A stretch of DNA of 64,000 nt from Gemmatimonadota bacterium (GCA_029262115.1 JAJCZZ010000082.1:147634-211633); one strand, 5' to 3'. Counted from the first letter of the stretch, positions 43,341 through 52,981 are shown. Program-made: numbers and translations. The notes: generated from the letters alone by a model not told the origin.

Positions 43341-45083
43341 TTGGATCGTTCCACCGTTCGTTGCCTCACGGTGTCGGCTTTTGCCCTGCTCGCGACCCTG
43401 GTGCCTCCACACCCGGCGGCGTCACAGGTAGCTGATTTCACACGCCTCGCTCAGCTCGACCTGGGCCTCAATCCCCACCAGATCTCGTTCTCCGAGGACG
43501 GTCGGACCGCCTGGATCGCGATGGCGGGCTCGGACCGCGTGGCGGTTGTCGATACCCGTGCGTTCCGGAGCGTCGGTGAGATCGAGGCACCGGGGGTGCC
43601 ACTCGGCGTGATTCCCACCCCGAACGGGTTGGATCTGGCCGTGACCCGCTTCGTGGGGGGCGGGGTCGGGCGGTACGCACGGGCGGGCACCGCGCTCGGT
43701 GGCGACCGGCCGACCGCGGTCGGGCCGTCGCTCCTGGCCGGTCCCTACGCGGATCATCAGTACCTGCTCTCGGTTGAACGGGCGGACAGCGCGTACGTAT
43801 TCGACGCCCGCGGCTTCACGTTCCGGGCGGCGTATCCGGTCGGGCGTAGGCCCTTTCCGGGGGCCGCCACCTCCGACTTCAGAAAGGCCTTCGTGCCTGG
43901 GTACGACGACGGCACCGTGACCGTCATCGACCTGTACGGACGCAGAGTTCTGGAAACGATCGAAGTCGGCACGACCCCGAGCGGCGGGGTGGTTCTACCC
44001 GGCGACGAAGAGTACGCCGTCGTCGTTCGCGGAGATGACGCGGTGCGCTTCGTCAACACGGCATCGCACCGGATCGTGGACGAACTCACGGACGGGATCG
44101 GCGATTCTCCCTTCTCGTTCGTGGTGTCGCCGAATGGGCGGCTCGGCTTCGTCAACAACACCGCCAGCCACGACGTCTCCGTCATCGATCTGGCGCAGCG
44201 GCGGGTCATCGGACGAATTCCCACACCGGAGATCCCGATTGTCATGGCTGTCCATCCGTCGGGCGAGTCGCTCTGGGTGTCGACCGAGGGCGAGGACTTT
44301 GTCACCGTCTTCTCGATTCCAGCGCGCTTTCTCGACGATCCGACGGACCGGCCTGATCCCGCGAGGAGGACGATCACGGCGCGGGATGACTTGCCAGTGA
44401 CCCAGGTCGCCGTGATGGGCATGATCCACGGCACGCACCGGACCAGTGATCTCTGGGGGATTCCCGAGGTGATGCGCACGATCGAGGCGTTCGACCCGGA
44501 CATCATATGCGCGGAGATCGCTCCGGATCGCTGGAGCCGAATTGAACGAGACCTCACGGAGCGGGGCGTCATCGAGGACACTCGCGTGCTGCGCTTTCCC
44601 GAGTACGTCGACGAGGGCGCGATCCTGCCGCGAATGGGCGAGCTGGGATATCGAGTCGAGCCCTGCGCCGGGTGGACGCAGGAGATGTCGGACTCGCGCA
44701 ATACGATCATCGCGGAGTTCAACGCCGTCCCGGAGCGCCGGGCAGAGTACGACCGGGCGGTCGAAGCCGCCGTTGAGGCGCTGCCGAGGCAGTCGCGAGC
44801 CGAGGACGACCCGCGCTACATCCATTCCCCCGAGTACGACCGCCGCCAGAAGGCCAGGCTGGCCGTCTACGACCGGTACCAGAACGACCTGATCGGACCG
44901 GGTGGCTGGACCAACATCAACGTCGCGCACTATCGCGAGATCGACCGTGTCATTCGGGAGAACCCGGGAGCCCGCGTTCTCGTGACCTTCGGGGGCGGCC
45001 ATAAGTACTGGATCCTGGAGCAACTCCGACTGCGAGGAGACGTGGAATTGATCGAGCTCGGTCCCTATCTGCCCGGGGGGTGA
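43341..45083 (+). CDS. Secreted YVTN beta-propeller fused to Tiki/TraB-like domain
   Basis: The 580-residue protein uses a TTG start (43341) before a signal peptide (CLTVSAFALLATLVPPHPAAS). Residues about 30-345 are YVTN-type propeller repeats (NPHQISFSEDGRTAWIAMAGSDRVAVVDTRAF; GFVNNTASHDVSVIDLAQRRVIGRI). Residues about 355-580 carry VAVMGMIHGTHRTSDLWGIPEVMRTIEAFDPDIICAEIAPD and NINVAHYREIDRVI..RVLVTFGGGHKYWI. These resemble the Tiki/TraB/ChaN-like clan by GMIHG, a conserved acidic cluster and a late GGGHK. Activity is unknown. Its stop overlaps a possible start of the next gene. Confidence 0.75.
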   Translation: MDRSTVRCLTVSAFALLATLVPPHPAASQVADFTRLAQLDLGLNPHQISFSEDGRTAWIAMAGSDRVAVVDTRAFRSVGEIEAPGVPLGVIPTPNGLDLAVTRFVGGGVGRYARAGTALGGDRPTAVGPSLLAGPYADHQYLLSVERADSAYVFDARGFTFRAAYPVGRRPFPGAATSDFRKAFVPGYDDGTVTVIDLYGRRVLETIEVGTTPSGGVVLPGDEEYAVVVRGDDAVRFVNTASHRIVDELTDGIGDSPFSFVVSPNGRLGFVNNTASHDVSVIDLAQRRVIGRIPTPEIPIVMAVHPSGESLWVSTEGEDFVTVFSIPARFLDDPTDRPDPARRTITARDDLPVTQVAVMGMIHGTHRTSDLWGIPEVMRTIEAFDPDIICAEIAPDRWSRIERDLTERGVIEDTRVLRFPEYVDEGAILPRMGELGYRVEPCAGWTQEMSDSRNTIIAEFNAVPERRAEYDRAVEAAVEALPRQSRAEDDPRYIHSPEYDRRQKARLAVYDRYQNDLIGPGGWTNINVAHYREIDRVIRENPGARVLVTFGGGHKYWILEQLRLRGDVELIELGPYLPGG

Positions 45084-45157
45084 CGCCGGCCGTCTGGACA
45101 TTCCCCCGGCACTTCCCCGAGTTTGAGCCGATGCCACAACCCAACTTGGGAGTTCGA

Positions 45158-46711
45158 ATGCGTCTCTCCGCCATCGCCTGCGCACTCACGACCGGTTTCC
45201 TGATCGGCGCGCCTGTCGCGCCCGCCGCCGCCCAGACCTTTCCTTCGGACGACGCGGTCATCCGCAACATCTGGCGGGCCGGCATGACCGACGCGTCCCA
45301 GGTCGAGGATCTGGCGCAAGCGCTCCTCGATTCGATCGGCCCCCGCTTGTCGGGTAGTCCCGGGCAGCGGCGGGCGATCGATTGGGCCACGGCCAAGCTG
45401 ACCAGTTGGGGCGTTTCGGCTGAGGCCGAACAGTACGGGACCTGGCGGGGATGGGAGCGCGGGTACTCGCACCTCGATCTGGTGGAGCCGCGGGTGCGCA
45501 GCCTCGACGGGATGATGCTGGCGTGGAGTCCGCCGACGAACGGCCCCGTCGAGGCCGGTGTGGTGGCCATGCCCACCTTCTCCAGCCCCGGCGAGCTACG
45601 CGCTTGGCTGCCGTCCGTCCGCGGGAACTTCGTGGCGTATTCGTATGCCGAGCCGACGTGCCGGGCGCCGGAAAGCTGGGCCGAGCATGCGACCCCCGAA
45701 TCGGTGGAGCGCATGCAGGCGCGGCAGGCAGAAGTCTCGGGCGGCTGGCGCCGGTCGGTCGCCGCGGCGGGTGGAGCCGCTGCCGTGATCTCCGCGATCG
45801 AGCAGGCTGGAGCCGTCGGACTGCTCACGGCCAACTGGTCCAGAGGTTGGGGCGCCAACAAGATTTTCAGCGCGTCTACGGAGCGGATCCCGTCGTTCCA
45901 CGTGAGCTGCGAGGACTACGGCCTGGTGCATCGCCTCGCGTCCAGGGGTCAGGGTCCTGTGATCCGCGCGGATGCCCAGTCCGAATTCCTCGGCGAGCAG
46001 CCGGTGTTCAACGTCATCGGGACGCTGCCGGGTACCGAGTTACCGAACGAGTACGTCCTCCTGACCGCGCACATGGACTCCTGGGACGGGGCGTCGGGCG
46101 CCACGGACAACGGCAGCGGCACCGTCATGATGCTCGAGGCGATGCGCCTCCTGAGGGAGGCCTACCCGAACCCTCGGCGCACCATCAAGGTGGCGCTCTG
46201 GGGTGGTGAGGAGCAGGGGCTGATCGGATCCGGAGCGTATGCCGAGGATCATCCCGAGGTGGTGGACGGGCTGCAGGCGGCGTTCAATCAGGACAACGGA
46301 ACGTGGCGCGTCGACTTCATCCGTATGCAGGGCTTCCTGGACGCCGGCGAGCACTTCGGACGGTGGTTCTCGAAGATCCCCGGAGAGATCACCCGGCACA
46401 TCGACCTGGACATTCCCGGCGTGCCGGAGCGAGGGGGGAGCGACCACATGTCGTTCATCTGCAAGCCGGCGCCCGGCTTCCGGCTCCAATCGAACTACCC
46501 GGACTATCGCCAGTACACGTGGCACACGGACATCGATACGTACGACAAGCTGGTGTTCGACGATCTGCGCAACAACGCGACGCTTGCCGCGATGCTGGCC
46601 TACCAGGCCTCGGAGGACGACCGTCGCTTGACGGCTGACACGCGTGCGACGCCGCTCCCCGACGGCGGCGACTGGCCGGCGTGCCGGACTCCGCCTCGCA
46701 GCACTCGGTAG
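45158..46711 (+). CDS. Secreted M28-family metallopeptidase
   Basis: The 517-residue protein has a signal peptide (MRLSAIACALTTGFLIGAPVAPAAA). Ligands of a co-catalytic di-zinc site are visible: LLTAHMDSWDGASGATDNGSG (His, Asp), WGGEEQGLIGS (Glu pair), FNQDNGTW (Asp) and GSDHMSF (His). PA-domain-like sequence precedes the catalytic core. ATG 45158 sits at the signal peptide; a GTG at 45080 overlapping the previous stop is an alternative. It is likely an extracellular or periplasmic aminopeptidase or carboxypeptidase. Confidence 0.93.
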   Translation: MRLSAIACALTTGFLIGAPVAPAAAQTFPSDDAVIRNIWRAGMTDASQVEDLAQALLDSIGPRLSGSPGQRRAIDWATAKLTSWGVSAEAEQYGTWRGWERGYSHLDLVEPRVRSLDGMMLAWSPPTNGPVEAGVVAMPTFSSPGELRAWLPSVRGNFVAYSYAEPTCRAPESWAEHATPESVERMQARQAEVSGGWRRSVAAAGGAAAVISAIEQAGAVGLLTANWSRGWGANKIFSASTERIPSFHVSCEDYGLVHRLASRGQGPVIRADAQSEFLGEQPVFNVIGTLPGTELPNEYVLLTAHMDSWDGASGATDNGSGTVMMLEAMRLLREAYPNPRRTIKVALWGGEEQGLIGSGAYAEDHPEVVDGLQAAFNQDNGTWRVDFIRMQGFLDAGEHFGRWFSKIPGEITRHIDLDIPGVPERGGSDHMSFICKPAPGFRLQSNYPDYRQYTWHTDIDTYDKLVFDDLRNNATLAAMLAYQASEDDRRLTADTRATPLPDGGDWPACRTPPRSTR

Positions 46712-46757
46712 CGTGGAGGGGCGCCCCCAGCTTGGTGGTCCACTCTCGACTCGGTAG

Positions 46758-46781
46758 CCCACCCTCAACCGTCTGGGTGGG
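46758..46781. terminator. Hairpin in convergent gap
   Basis: CCCACCC (46758-46764) and GGGTGGG (46775-46781) form a 7 bp stem around a 10-base loop between the convergent M28 and cupin genes. No T-run follows; it is a weak terminator candidate. Confidence 0.35.
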
Positions 46782-46853
46782 TGGGAACGATTGCGTCGTC
46801 CCCGGGCCCGGAGAATGGTCCGATCGGCCTGTCGGGCGCGCCGGGGGTAGAAG

Positions 46854-47228
46854 CTACTCCTCCCCGGTGTCCGCTCCGGTGATCGTCAGCAGCAGGGCGG
46901 TGTCGTCCAGGGCGCGGATGTCCTGGGCGTGCCCCGGTCCGAAGTAGAGCACCTCGCCTCGACCCATTTCGAATGACTGGTCGCCTACGCGGTAGCTCAG
47001 TCGACCCTGGAGAACCTGCAGGGTCATCGGCGTCTCGGCGTGATGGGTACCGACGTCGGTATTCCTGGCGAGCATGGTCAGCGTCACGCGGAGGTGCCCC
47101 GACTTCACCAGAGTGCGCCCCGACCTCCCACTGCGGGCGTACGCCTCGTCTTTCTGAAGGTCGGCGATCTGAGCCGCCAGTTCGAATGTGAGGGTTTCAC
47201 CGGCCAGGGGCCGAGACAGGGACGACAT
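46854..47228 (-). CDS. Cupin-domain protein
   Basis: The 124-residue protein is one cupin_2-type barrel. HLRVTLTMLARNTDVGTHHAETPMTLQVLQGRLSYRV holds motif 1 with the HH and Gln/Glu region, and GEVLYFGPGHAQDIRALDDTALLLTI holds motif 2 with the second His. ATG 47228 has GGAGGAAG just upstream. Small cupins of this type bind a metal and have varied roles; none is predictable. It is downstream of the LytTR gene on the same strand. Confidence 0.85.
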   Translation of the reverse strand: MSSLSRPLAGETLTFELAAQIADLQKDEAYARSGRSGRTLVKSGHLRVTLTMLARNTDVGTHHAETPMTLQVLQGRLSYRVGDQSFEMGRGEVLYFGPGHAQDIRALDDTALLLTITGADTGEE

Positions 47229-47311
47229 GGGCTTCCTCCGAGGTGTATGAGTCCCAGCACGATACAACCAGCGCGTCCAGCGGGAACAGGCGGGTGGTTC
47301 GGGGTCGGCGT

Positions 47312-48268
47312 CTACGCGCCGTCCCGGACGGCGGGAAGTTCACGGCCCTGCAGCACGTCCTGCAGGCGTGCGCGACGTGTCCGCGAGACCCTCACGCTCG
47401 TCCCGTCGTCCAGACGTGCCTCACCGTCACCATGCCCGAGACGCTTGAGAGTTCGCACGGCTGATACGTTCACGATGGCGGAGCGATGCACGCGGACGAA
47501 TTGCTCCGGGTCGAGTCGCTTTTCCAACGTCTTGAGTCGTTCAGAGAGCAGGTGCGTCGAGTCGGCGAGGTGGAGAGACACGTAGTCACCGGCTCCCTCG
47601 ATCCAACGGATCTCGGACACGGCGACCAGGACGCTGGTGGAGCCCGAGCGGACCGTCAGCGTCCGTGCCTTCGACTGGAAGCCGCTCCGCCGTCTGCGGT
47701 CGAGAATCGCCAAAACGCCGAACGTCCCGAGAGTGAGAACCCAGTAGGCACCGGCGTTGAAGTGCAGGTATGCGAGCCCCAGGCGGATGGTGGAGCCGGC
47801 GTAGCCGGCAAGTGAACCGAACGAGTCAGGAAGGGTCAGCGCGAGATACGCGCCGTTCACGATGAAGCTGATCGACAGGCTCGCGACGACATGCGCCAGT
47901 GCCAGTCGTCCATCAATTTCGAGTCGCTCCCCGAAGTGGACGGGGGGATATCGCCGGGCGGCCGTGACGACGACGAGCGTCAAGGGGATCCAGACGCCTC
48001 CGGCGACCAGGGGCGGGATCGCAGAGTCGAACCATGTGATGCCGGGGAGCGTGCCGCGTCGGGCCAGGAAGGCCGTCGTGCCGGTCAATAGTGACGCGAC
48101 GAGCCAGAACACACCGACAGCCAGCGCGAAGCGTAGCGAGAGCCTCGCGTGACTTGGTTCGGCGTGCTCGTCGGTTTCGCTCAGGTCACTTCTCCTGGAC
48201 ACGCTCAGGATGAGCCGATGTCCCGCCCCGGGTCTCGTGAGGCTCGCCCGGGACGGAGGAACGGTCAA
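47312..48268 (-). CDS. Membrane-anchored LytTR transcriptional regulator
   Basis: The 318-residue protein has four predicted helices (residues about 45-195; LRFALAVGVFWLVASLLTG, LVAGGVWIPLTLVVVTAA, AHVVASLSISFIVNGAYLAL, YWVLTLGTFGVLAIL). A LytTR DNA-binding domain follows (VRSGSTSVLVAVSEIRWIEGAGDYVSLHLADSTHLLSERLKTLEKRLDPEQFVRVHRSAIVN). The start at 48268 is TTG, only 3 bases after the PQQ-protein stop. A GTG about 20 codons downstream is the alternative. The 4TM-LytTR architecture is known but its signal is not. Confidence 0.88.
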   Translation of the reverse strand: MTVPPSRASLTRPGAGHRLILSVSRRSDLSETDEHAEPSHARLSLRFALAVGVFWLVASLLTGTTAFLARRGTLPGITWFDSAIPPLVAGGVWIPLTLVVVTAARRYPPVHFGERLEIDGRLALAHVVASLSISFIVNGAYLALTLPDSFGSLAGYAGSTIRLGLAYLHFNAGAYWVLTLGTFGVLAILDRRRRSGFQSKARTLTVRSGSTSVLVAVSEIRWIEGAGDYVSLHLADSTHLLSERLKTLEKRLDPEQFVRVHRSAIVNVSAVRTLKRLGHGDGEARLDDGTSVRVSRTRRARLQDVLQGRELPAVRDGA

Positions 48269-48271
48269 GCG

Positions 48272-50119
48272 TCAGCGACCTCGGTTCGTGCCGGCCAGTC
48301 CGTGCTCCGCCATCCGCTGGATCTCAGCCAATCGGGCACGATTCCATGTGGGGAAGGCATTCACGAATCCCGTCCCGGCGGGTCCTCCGTAGCTCTTTAC
48401 CCAGGCGACGACCCGACCGAGTTCGTTCCTGGCCAGCACTTCGGACACGTGTTCCGGTAACGTCTGAGCGGTCCCGGTCCACCACGTCTCGAGGCCCCAT
48501 GCCCGGCCCGCTTCGGTCGGCACGACCGTATAGCGGTCTCCGTCGAAGGACGAGAAGTCGACGTCCAGGATGTCGCCTGCGCGTTCCTGGTCGAACCGGA
48601 CGATCTGGCCGTCCTCATTGTACACGAGTTGCCCGGGCAGCGAACCCATGGACACGATCTTTCCGCCAGCGTCGAGATATCGGCGGATGAGGGGGTCGTT
48701 CCCTTCATGAAGCTCTGAGGGGACACCGTCCATCCCTAGGATCACGACGCTTGGAGCACCGTCGTTCAGCCGGGCCTCGAGGAAGTCCACGAGTGTGGAG
48801 GCATCGAGTCGCTCGTATCCGCGAGATACGAAGTAGTCCCCGATCACGTCGTGCTCGGGCCGCCGTCCGAGGATGGAGCGACCGGCAAGGGCCGAGTCGT
48901 AGAAGACCGCCCGCCGGACCGTCTGCTCGCCAGCCGCGAGAGCGTATACACCCCCGTCGTCGCTTCCGACGTAGAGCCGACCGTCCTCGACGACGGGCGA
49001 ACTGTAGATGCTGGCCCCCGTTTGGTACGCCCACAGCGTCTCGCCGGTATCCGCGTCGTGAGCACTGATCTCGCCGTCGCCCTGCCCGAGGTATAAGACG
49101 TTGTCCACCAGCACCGGCGACGAGTAGACGAAATCACCGGCGCCGAAGCTCCATATTTCCTCGCCCGATTGCCGGTCTATGGCTCGGACGTTTCCGGACG
49201 ATGACCGTGCGCTGAATACGCGCGTGTCATCTACCGCCGGCGTGGCGATCACCCACGAACTGCCTTCGTCGAAGCGCCACCGCAACGAGCCGTCGGATGC
49301 GTTCAGCGCGTAGACGGACGCATCGCGTCCCGCGACGAAGACCTCATCGGCCGCCAAGGCGGGCGACGCCGAGATCTGACGCCGATCAAAGCCAAAGTCT
49401 GCTGAGTTGTATCCCACCCCGTCCGTGGCGAAGCGCCAACGCTCCCCGCCGTCCATTGCGTCGAGTGCGTACACGTAGCCGTCGGAATCTCCGAACACCA
49501 GCAGGTTCCCCGAGATCGCGGCCGTGGTCCGAATGCGACTCGCCACCTGGAAGCGCCAGCGCGCCCTCCCGGTGGCGGGCTCGAACGCGTGGAGGTATCC
49601 GTCTCCGCTCCCCCAGTAACCCATCCCGTTGGCGATGCTGACCGACCCGTGGATGTAGTCCCACCCCTCGTGACCCCAGGGAAGGGGAATGTCCGGACCG
49701 GTCTCGAGGCTCCAGAGCGATCGTCCATCGGCGACGGAGACGCCGTGTAGCACGCCCGAGCGTCCGCTGATCATTACCACGCCGTCCGATACGCCGGGCG
49801 ACGAGGCGATCGGGGACCCCACGTCGAACCGCCACACCTCGCTGCCGTCGTCCGCGTCGAGGGCATACAGGAATCCATCGGCCGACCCGACGTAGACCGT
49901 GCCGTCCACGAGCGCGGGACTCGACCGAACCGCGCCCTGTGTCTGGACCCGCCAGAGGACGCCGGCCAACCGCTCGACACCCTGAGTCTGAGCAACGCCG
50001 GTGTGTGCCGCCGCCCGTCGGAACTGCGGGCTCTGGCCGGTCGCGCTCGGTGGTGGACTCCCAACGAGTACCGCTAGCAACATACTCCCTACCCCGACTC
50101 TAATTGAGCCAACCGACAT
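48272..50119 (-). CDS. Secreted PQQ-type beta-propeller with C-terminal amidotransferase-like domain
   Basis: The 615-residue protein has a signal peptide (VGSMLLAVLVGSPPPSATG). Propeller blades with the PQQ-repeat pattern follow (GTVYVGSADGFLYALDADDGSEVWRFDVGSPIASSPGVSDG and repeats such as GRLYVGSDDGGVYAL) over about residues 30-400. The last ~210 residues change character: SRGYERLDASTLVDFLEARLNDGAPSVVILGMD, IRRYLDAGGKIVSMGSLPGQLVY. These recall the class-I glutamine-amidotransferase-like or ThuA-like folds without a visible nucleophile. ATG 50119 follows GGGGAGGGGACG. Whether PQQ is bound is unknown. Confidence 0.85.
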   Translation of the reverse strand: MSVGSIRVGVGSMLLAVLVGSPPPSATGQSPQFRRAAAHTGVAQTQGVERLAGVLWRVQTQGAVRSSPALVDGTVYVGSADGFLYALDADDGSEVWRFDVGSPIASSPGVSDGVVMISGRSGVLHGVSVADGRSLWSLETGPDIPLPWGHEGWDYIHGSVSIANGMGYWGSGDGYLHAFEPATGRARWRFQVASRIRTTAAISGNLLVFGDSDGYVYALDAMDGGERWRFATDGVGYNSADFGFDRRQISASPALAADEVFVAGRDASVYALNASDGSLRWRFDEGSSWVIATPAVDDTRVFSARSSSGNVRAIDRQSGEEIWSFGAGDFVYSSPVLVDNVLYLGQGDGEISAHDADTGETLWAYQTGASIYSSPVVEDGRLYVGSDDGGVYALAAGEQTVRRAVFYDSALAGRSILGRRPEHDVIGDYFVSRGYERLDASTLVDFLEARLNDGAPSVVILGMDGVPSELHEGNDPLIRRYLDAGGKIVSMGSLPGQLVYNEDGQIVRFDQERAGDILDVDFSSFDGDRYTVVPTEAGRAWGLETWWTGTAQTLPEHVSEVLARNELGRVVAWVKSYGGPAGTGFVNAFPTWNRARLAEIQRMAEHGLAGTNRGR

Positions 50120-50413
50120 CGTCCCCTCCCCGTTCATTGCTGCGGCGTGCGGGAAAGCCTGACGGAATCGCGTGGCGTCCGGAAGGGTTGCGACACGCCG
50201 AATCGGCGGGTGGGACTCCCGGCTCGGTGAGCCGGACCCGGTTGGCGCCGCGAGCCCTCCCCCGTGGCGTGGCGGAGGGGACAGATCTCACTTTTCGCTG
50301 GAAACGTATTCGACTCGACCGTTCGGCGTGCTACTCCCTGTCGCGGTAGGTTGGGCGGTGTCGATACCGGTCCCCGTGCCGGATGCGGCACTTCTCCGAG
50401 CCGAGGACGGCAC

Positions 50414-50854
50414 ATGACCGACGAGCACTTCCGCGGCCTCGAGAGGGCATACTCCGCCGCGCCTGTCACGCGATGGATGGGAAGCAGCGCCTCGGTGGGT
50501 GACGGCCGCGCGACCGTCACACTTCCGGTGCGGGAGGACTTCCACCATGCGGCCGCAGCCGTGCACGGCTCGCTCTACTTCCGAGCCCTGGACGATGCCG
50601 CTTTTTTCGCCGCGAACTCAAAGGTCGAGGACGTGCTGGTGCTCACATCGTCCTTCCACATCCAGTTCTTCCGTCCTGTGTCGGCGGGCACCCTTCGGGC
50701 CGAGGGTCGGGTCGTGCATCGGGCCGCTCGCCTCGTGACCGCGGACGCGGAACTGTTCGACCAAGCGGGCACCCTGCTCGCGCGTGGCTCGGGTACGTTC
50801 GCCATCAGCCGCATCTCCCTGAGCGAGCTTCCGGGCTACTCCGACGGGCGGTAG
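50414..50854 (+). CDS. Hotdog-fold thioesterase (PaaI/YiiD-type)
   Basis: The 146-residue protein reads ATVTLPVREDFHHAAAAVHGSLYFRALDDAAFFAANSKVEDVLVLTSSFHIQFFRPVSAGTLRAEGRV, a PaaI-like hotdog with the HG of the active-site turn and the typical strand after it. The acyl-CoA substrate is not predictable. ATG 50414 is chosen; an ORF open from 50264 has no extra domain. It precedes the MATE gene on the same strand by about 36 bases. Confidence 0.85.
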   Translation: MTDEHFRGLERAYSAAPVTRWMGSSASVGDGRATVTLPVREDFHHAAAAVHGSLYFRALDDAAFFAANSKVEDVLVLTSSFHIQFFRPVSAGTLRAEGRVVHRAARLVTADAELFDQAGTLLARGSGTFAISRISLSELPGYSDGR

Positions 50855-50890
50855 GCTGGTGTCGTCCGAACGTCTTCGACCCGAGTGCGC

Positions 50891-52240
50891 ATGCAGGACC
50901 TGACCGAGGGACCGATTCCCGGCCATCTGGCCCGCATGGCCATGCCCATTGCCGTCGGGATGGTGTTCCAGACGCTCTACTACCTGGTCGATCTCTACTT
51001 CATCGGGCAACTCGGCGACACGGCCCTCGCGGGTCTGTCCTCAGCCGGGAATCTCCAATTTCTGATCATGGCCGTGACCCAGGTCCTCGGGGTCGGCACG
51101 ATGGCGCTCATCTCCCACGCCGCCGGACGGAAGGACCGCGACGACGCGAATCTGATCTTCAACCAGAGCCTGGGGATGGCGGCGCTGTGCGGGGCCGGCA
51201 CCCTGGTGGTGGGCTACCCCCTTAGCCACGTGTACATGGGCATGTTGGGCGCCGACGCCGGGACAATGGCCGCAGGCGTGACGTACCTCTACTGGTTTCT
51301 GCCGGGACTGGGGCTCCAGTTCGCGCTCATCTCCATGGGATCGGCGCTCCGCGGGACGGGCATCGTCAAGCCCACGATCATCGTGCAGGTGGCGACCGTC
51401 GCGCTGAATGCCGTGCTGTCACCCATCATGATCGCAGGTTGGATGACGGGCCGACCGTTGGGGCTGATGGGGGCCGGGCTGTCGACTACGATCTCGGTGG
51501 CGGTAGGTGTGATGCTCATGTTCGCGTACTTCGTCAGGCTGGAGCGTTTCGTCGTGTTCGAGGCGGCGCTCATGCCACCCCGCCCGGCCGTGTGGAAGCG
51601 GATCCTCGCGGTGGGACTCCCTCCCGGCGGTGAATTCGCCCTGATGTTCGTCTACATGGCCGTGATCTACTGGGCAATTCGGGGCTTCGGACCGGAGGCG
51701 CAGGCCGGCTTCGGGGTGGGGTCGCGCGTGATGCAGGCCGTTTTCCTGCCGGCGATGGCCATCGCCTTCGCGACTGCGCCGGTGGCGGGGCAGAACATGG
51801 GTGCGGGCCGCGGAGACCGGGTGCGGGAGACATTCCGATCCGCAGTGTGGGTGCTCAGCGGAATCATGGTGCTCCTGACTCTGCTCTGTCAGGTCCGGCC
51901 CGGCGCCCTGATCGGGTTCTTCACCGACGATCCCGCCGTGATTGCCGTGGGCGTCCAGTTTCTACGGATCATCTCCATAAACTTCGTCGCGACCGGCATC
52001 GTCTTTACCTGCTCGGGCATGTTTCAGGCGATGGGCAACACCGTGCCATCGCTCGTGGCCAGCGCGACGCGCATCGTGACGTTCACGATCCCAGCGGTCT
52101 GGATGGCGGGCCAGCCGTGGTTCGAGTTGCATCATCTGTGGTTCACCTCGGTGGCCACGGTGGCGCTGCAGGCCGCAGCGTCATGGTGGATGCTTCATCT
52201 GGAGATGGAGAAGAAGCTGGGGCGCGGGCGGGTTCGGTGA
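50891..52240 (+). CDS. MATE-family efflux transporter
   Basis: The 449-residue protein has twelve predicted helices in two homologous halves (MAMPIAVGMVFQTLYYLVDLYFIGQLGDTALAGLS; GGEFALMFVYMAVIYWAIRGFGPEAQAGFGVGSR). The duplicate motif VAGQNMGAGRGDRVRET is typical of MATE proteins, which expel cationic drugs or metabolites using Na+ or H+. ATG 50891 lies two codons after a GTG at 50885. The gene converges with the GTNG-family gene after 10 bases. Confidence 0.93.
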   Translation: MQDLTEGPIPGHLARMAMPIAVGMVFQTLYYLVDLYFIGQLGDTALAGLSSAGNLQFLIMAVTQVLGVGTMALISHAAGRKDRDDANLIFNQSLGMAALCGAGTLVVGYPLSHVYMGMLGADAGTMAAGVTYLYWFLPGLGLQFALISMGSALRGTGIVKPTIIVQVATVALNAVLSPIMIAGWMTGRPLGLMGAGLSTTISVAVGVMLMFAYFVRLERFVVFEAALMPPRPAVWKRILAVGLPPGGEFALMFVYMAVIYWAIRGFGPEAQAGFGVGSRVMQAVFLPAMAIAFATAPVAGQNMGAGRGDRVRETFRSAVWVLSGIMVLLTLLCQVRPGALIGFFTDDPAVIAVGVQFLRIISINFVATGIVFTCSGMFQAMGNTVPSLVASATRIVTFTIPAVWMAGQPWFELHHLWFTSVATVALQAAASWWMLHLEMEKKLGRGRVR

Positions 52241-52250
52241 CCGCGGCGCC

Positions 52251-52898
52251 TCATCCGGGGATCTTCCGTCGCGTGTCTTCCGGCGTATAGATGATCAGGC
52301 TGCAGGACGGCATCCCGCGGTTGAGGAGGGTGACGCCTTCCATCTTGGCGAGATCGGACACGCTGGATGCCCCAAGGTCCGCCGGAGAACAGCCGGGTCG
52401 GGCGATCATGACGTGGGGCGGGATGATGCCCTCCGCGAACATGTACGACACCGCGCCCACAGGTGGTGAGCCGAGTTGTCCGCTCTCGATACGCGCTTCC
52501 ACTTCGCGCTCGTAGTCTCGTTGCGATCGGCCCGAAGCGCGCATCTCCTCGAGCAAGAAGAAGCGCTTGAAGTTGACGGCGACGCTCGCAGGGTCGTCGC
52601 ATCGGGGGAACAGGCCCGGCGACGTAGTATCGCGCTGCACGATGCAGCCCCACCCGTTCGTTCCCTCGACCGCCACCTTGTACCCTGCCGGGCCGAGCAC
52701 CCAGATCGTGGCGTGGTCGGAGACCTCACGCGGGGCCGCCGCGCGGGCCATGGCGATCTCGCGGTCCGGGTCGACGTTCTCCGCCGGCGGGAGCGGGTCT
52801 GCGGGATCGTATGCCGGCACCGTCTGGGCTTCGGCGATCGACCGCGCTGCCAACACGGCGGTGAGGAGGACGAGGGTCACAGCGTAGCGTCTGGGCAT
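52251..52898 (-). CDS. Secreted GTNG-Cys family protein
   Basis: The 215-residue protein has a signal peptide (YAVTLVLLTAVLAARSIAEA). Family motifs are DREIAMARAAAP, VAVEGTNGWGCIVQRDTTSPGLFPRCDDPAS, VSYMFAEGIIPPHVMI and SCSLIIYTPE. It is a paralogue of the products at 40600 and 53063, with a similar pair of cysteines that could form a disulfide. ATG 52898 follows CCGGAGTCCATC, very like the site before the 40600-family gene. It is divergent from the second ECF module, so it may belong to the same regulon. Confidence 0.8.
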   Translation of the reverse strand: MPRRYAVTLVLLTAVLAARSIAEAQTVPAYDPADPLPPAENVDPDREIAMARAAAPREVSDHATIWVLGPAGYKVAVEGTNGWGCIVQRDTTSPGLFPRCDDPASVAVNFKRFFLLEEMRASGRSQRDYEREVEARIESGQLGSPPVGAVSYMFAEGIIPPHVMIARPGCSPADLGASSVSDLAKMEGVTLLNRGMPSCSLIIYTPEDTRRKIPG

Positions 52899-52981
52899 GA
52901 TGGACTCCGGTTGTCCGGGGGGCCTGCGTGGGTCTCGATGCGGTCGGTTGAGTTCACCGATGAGTGTCGAGACGCCGCGGA

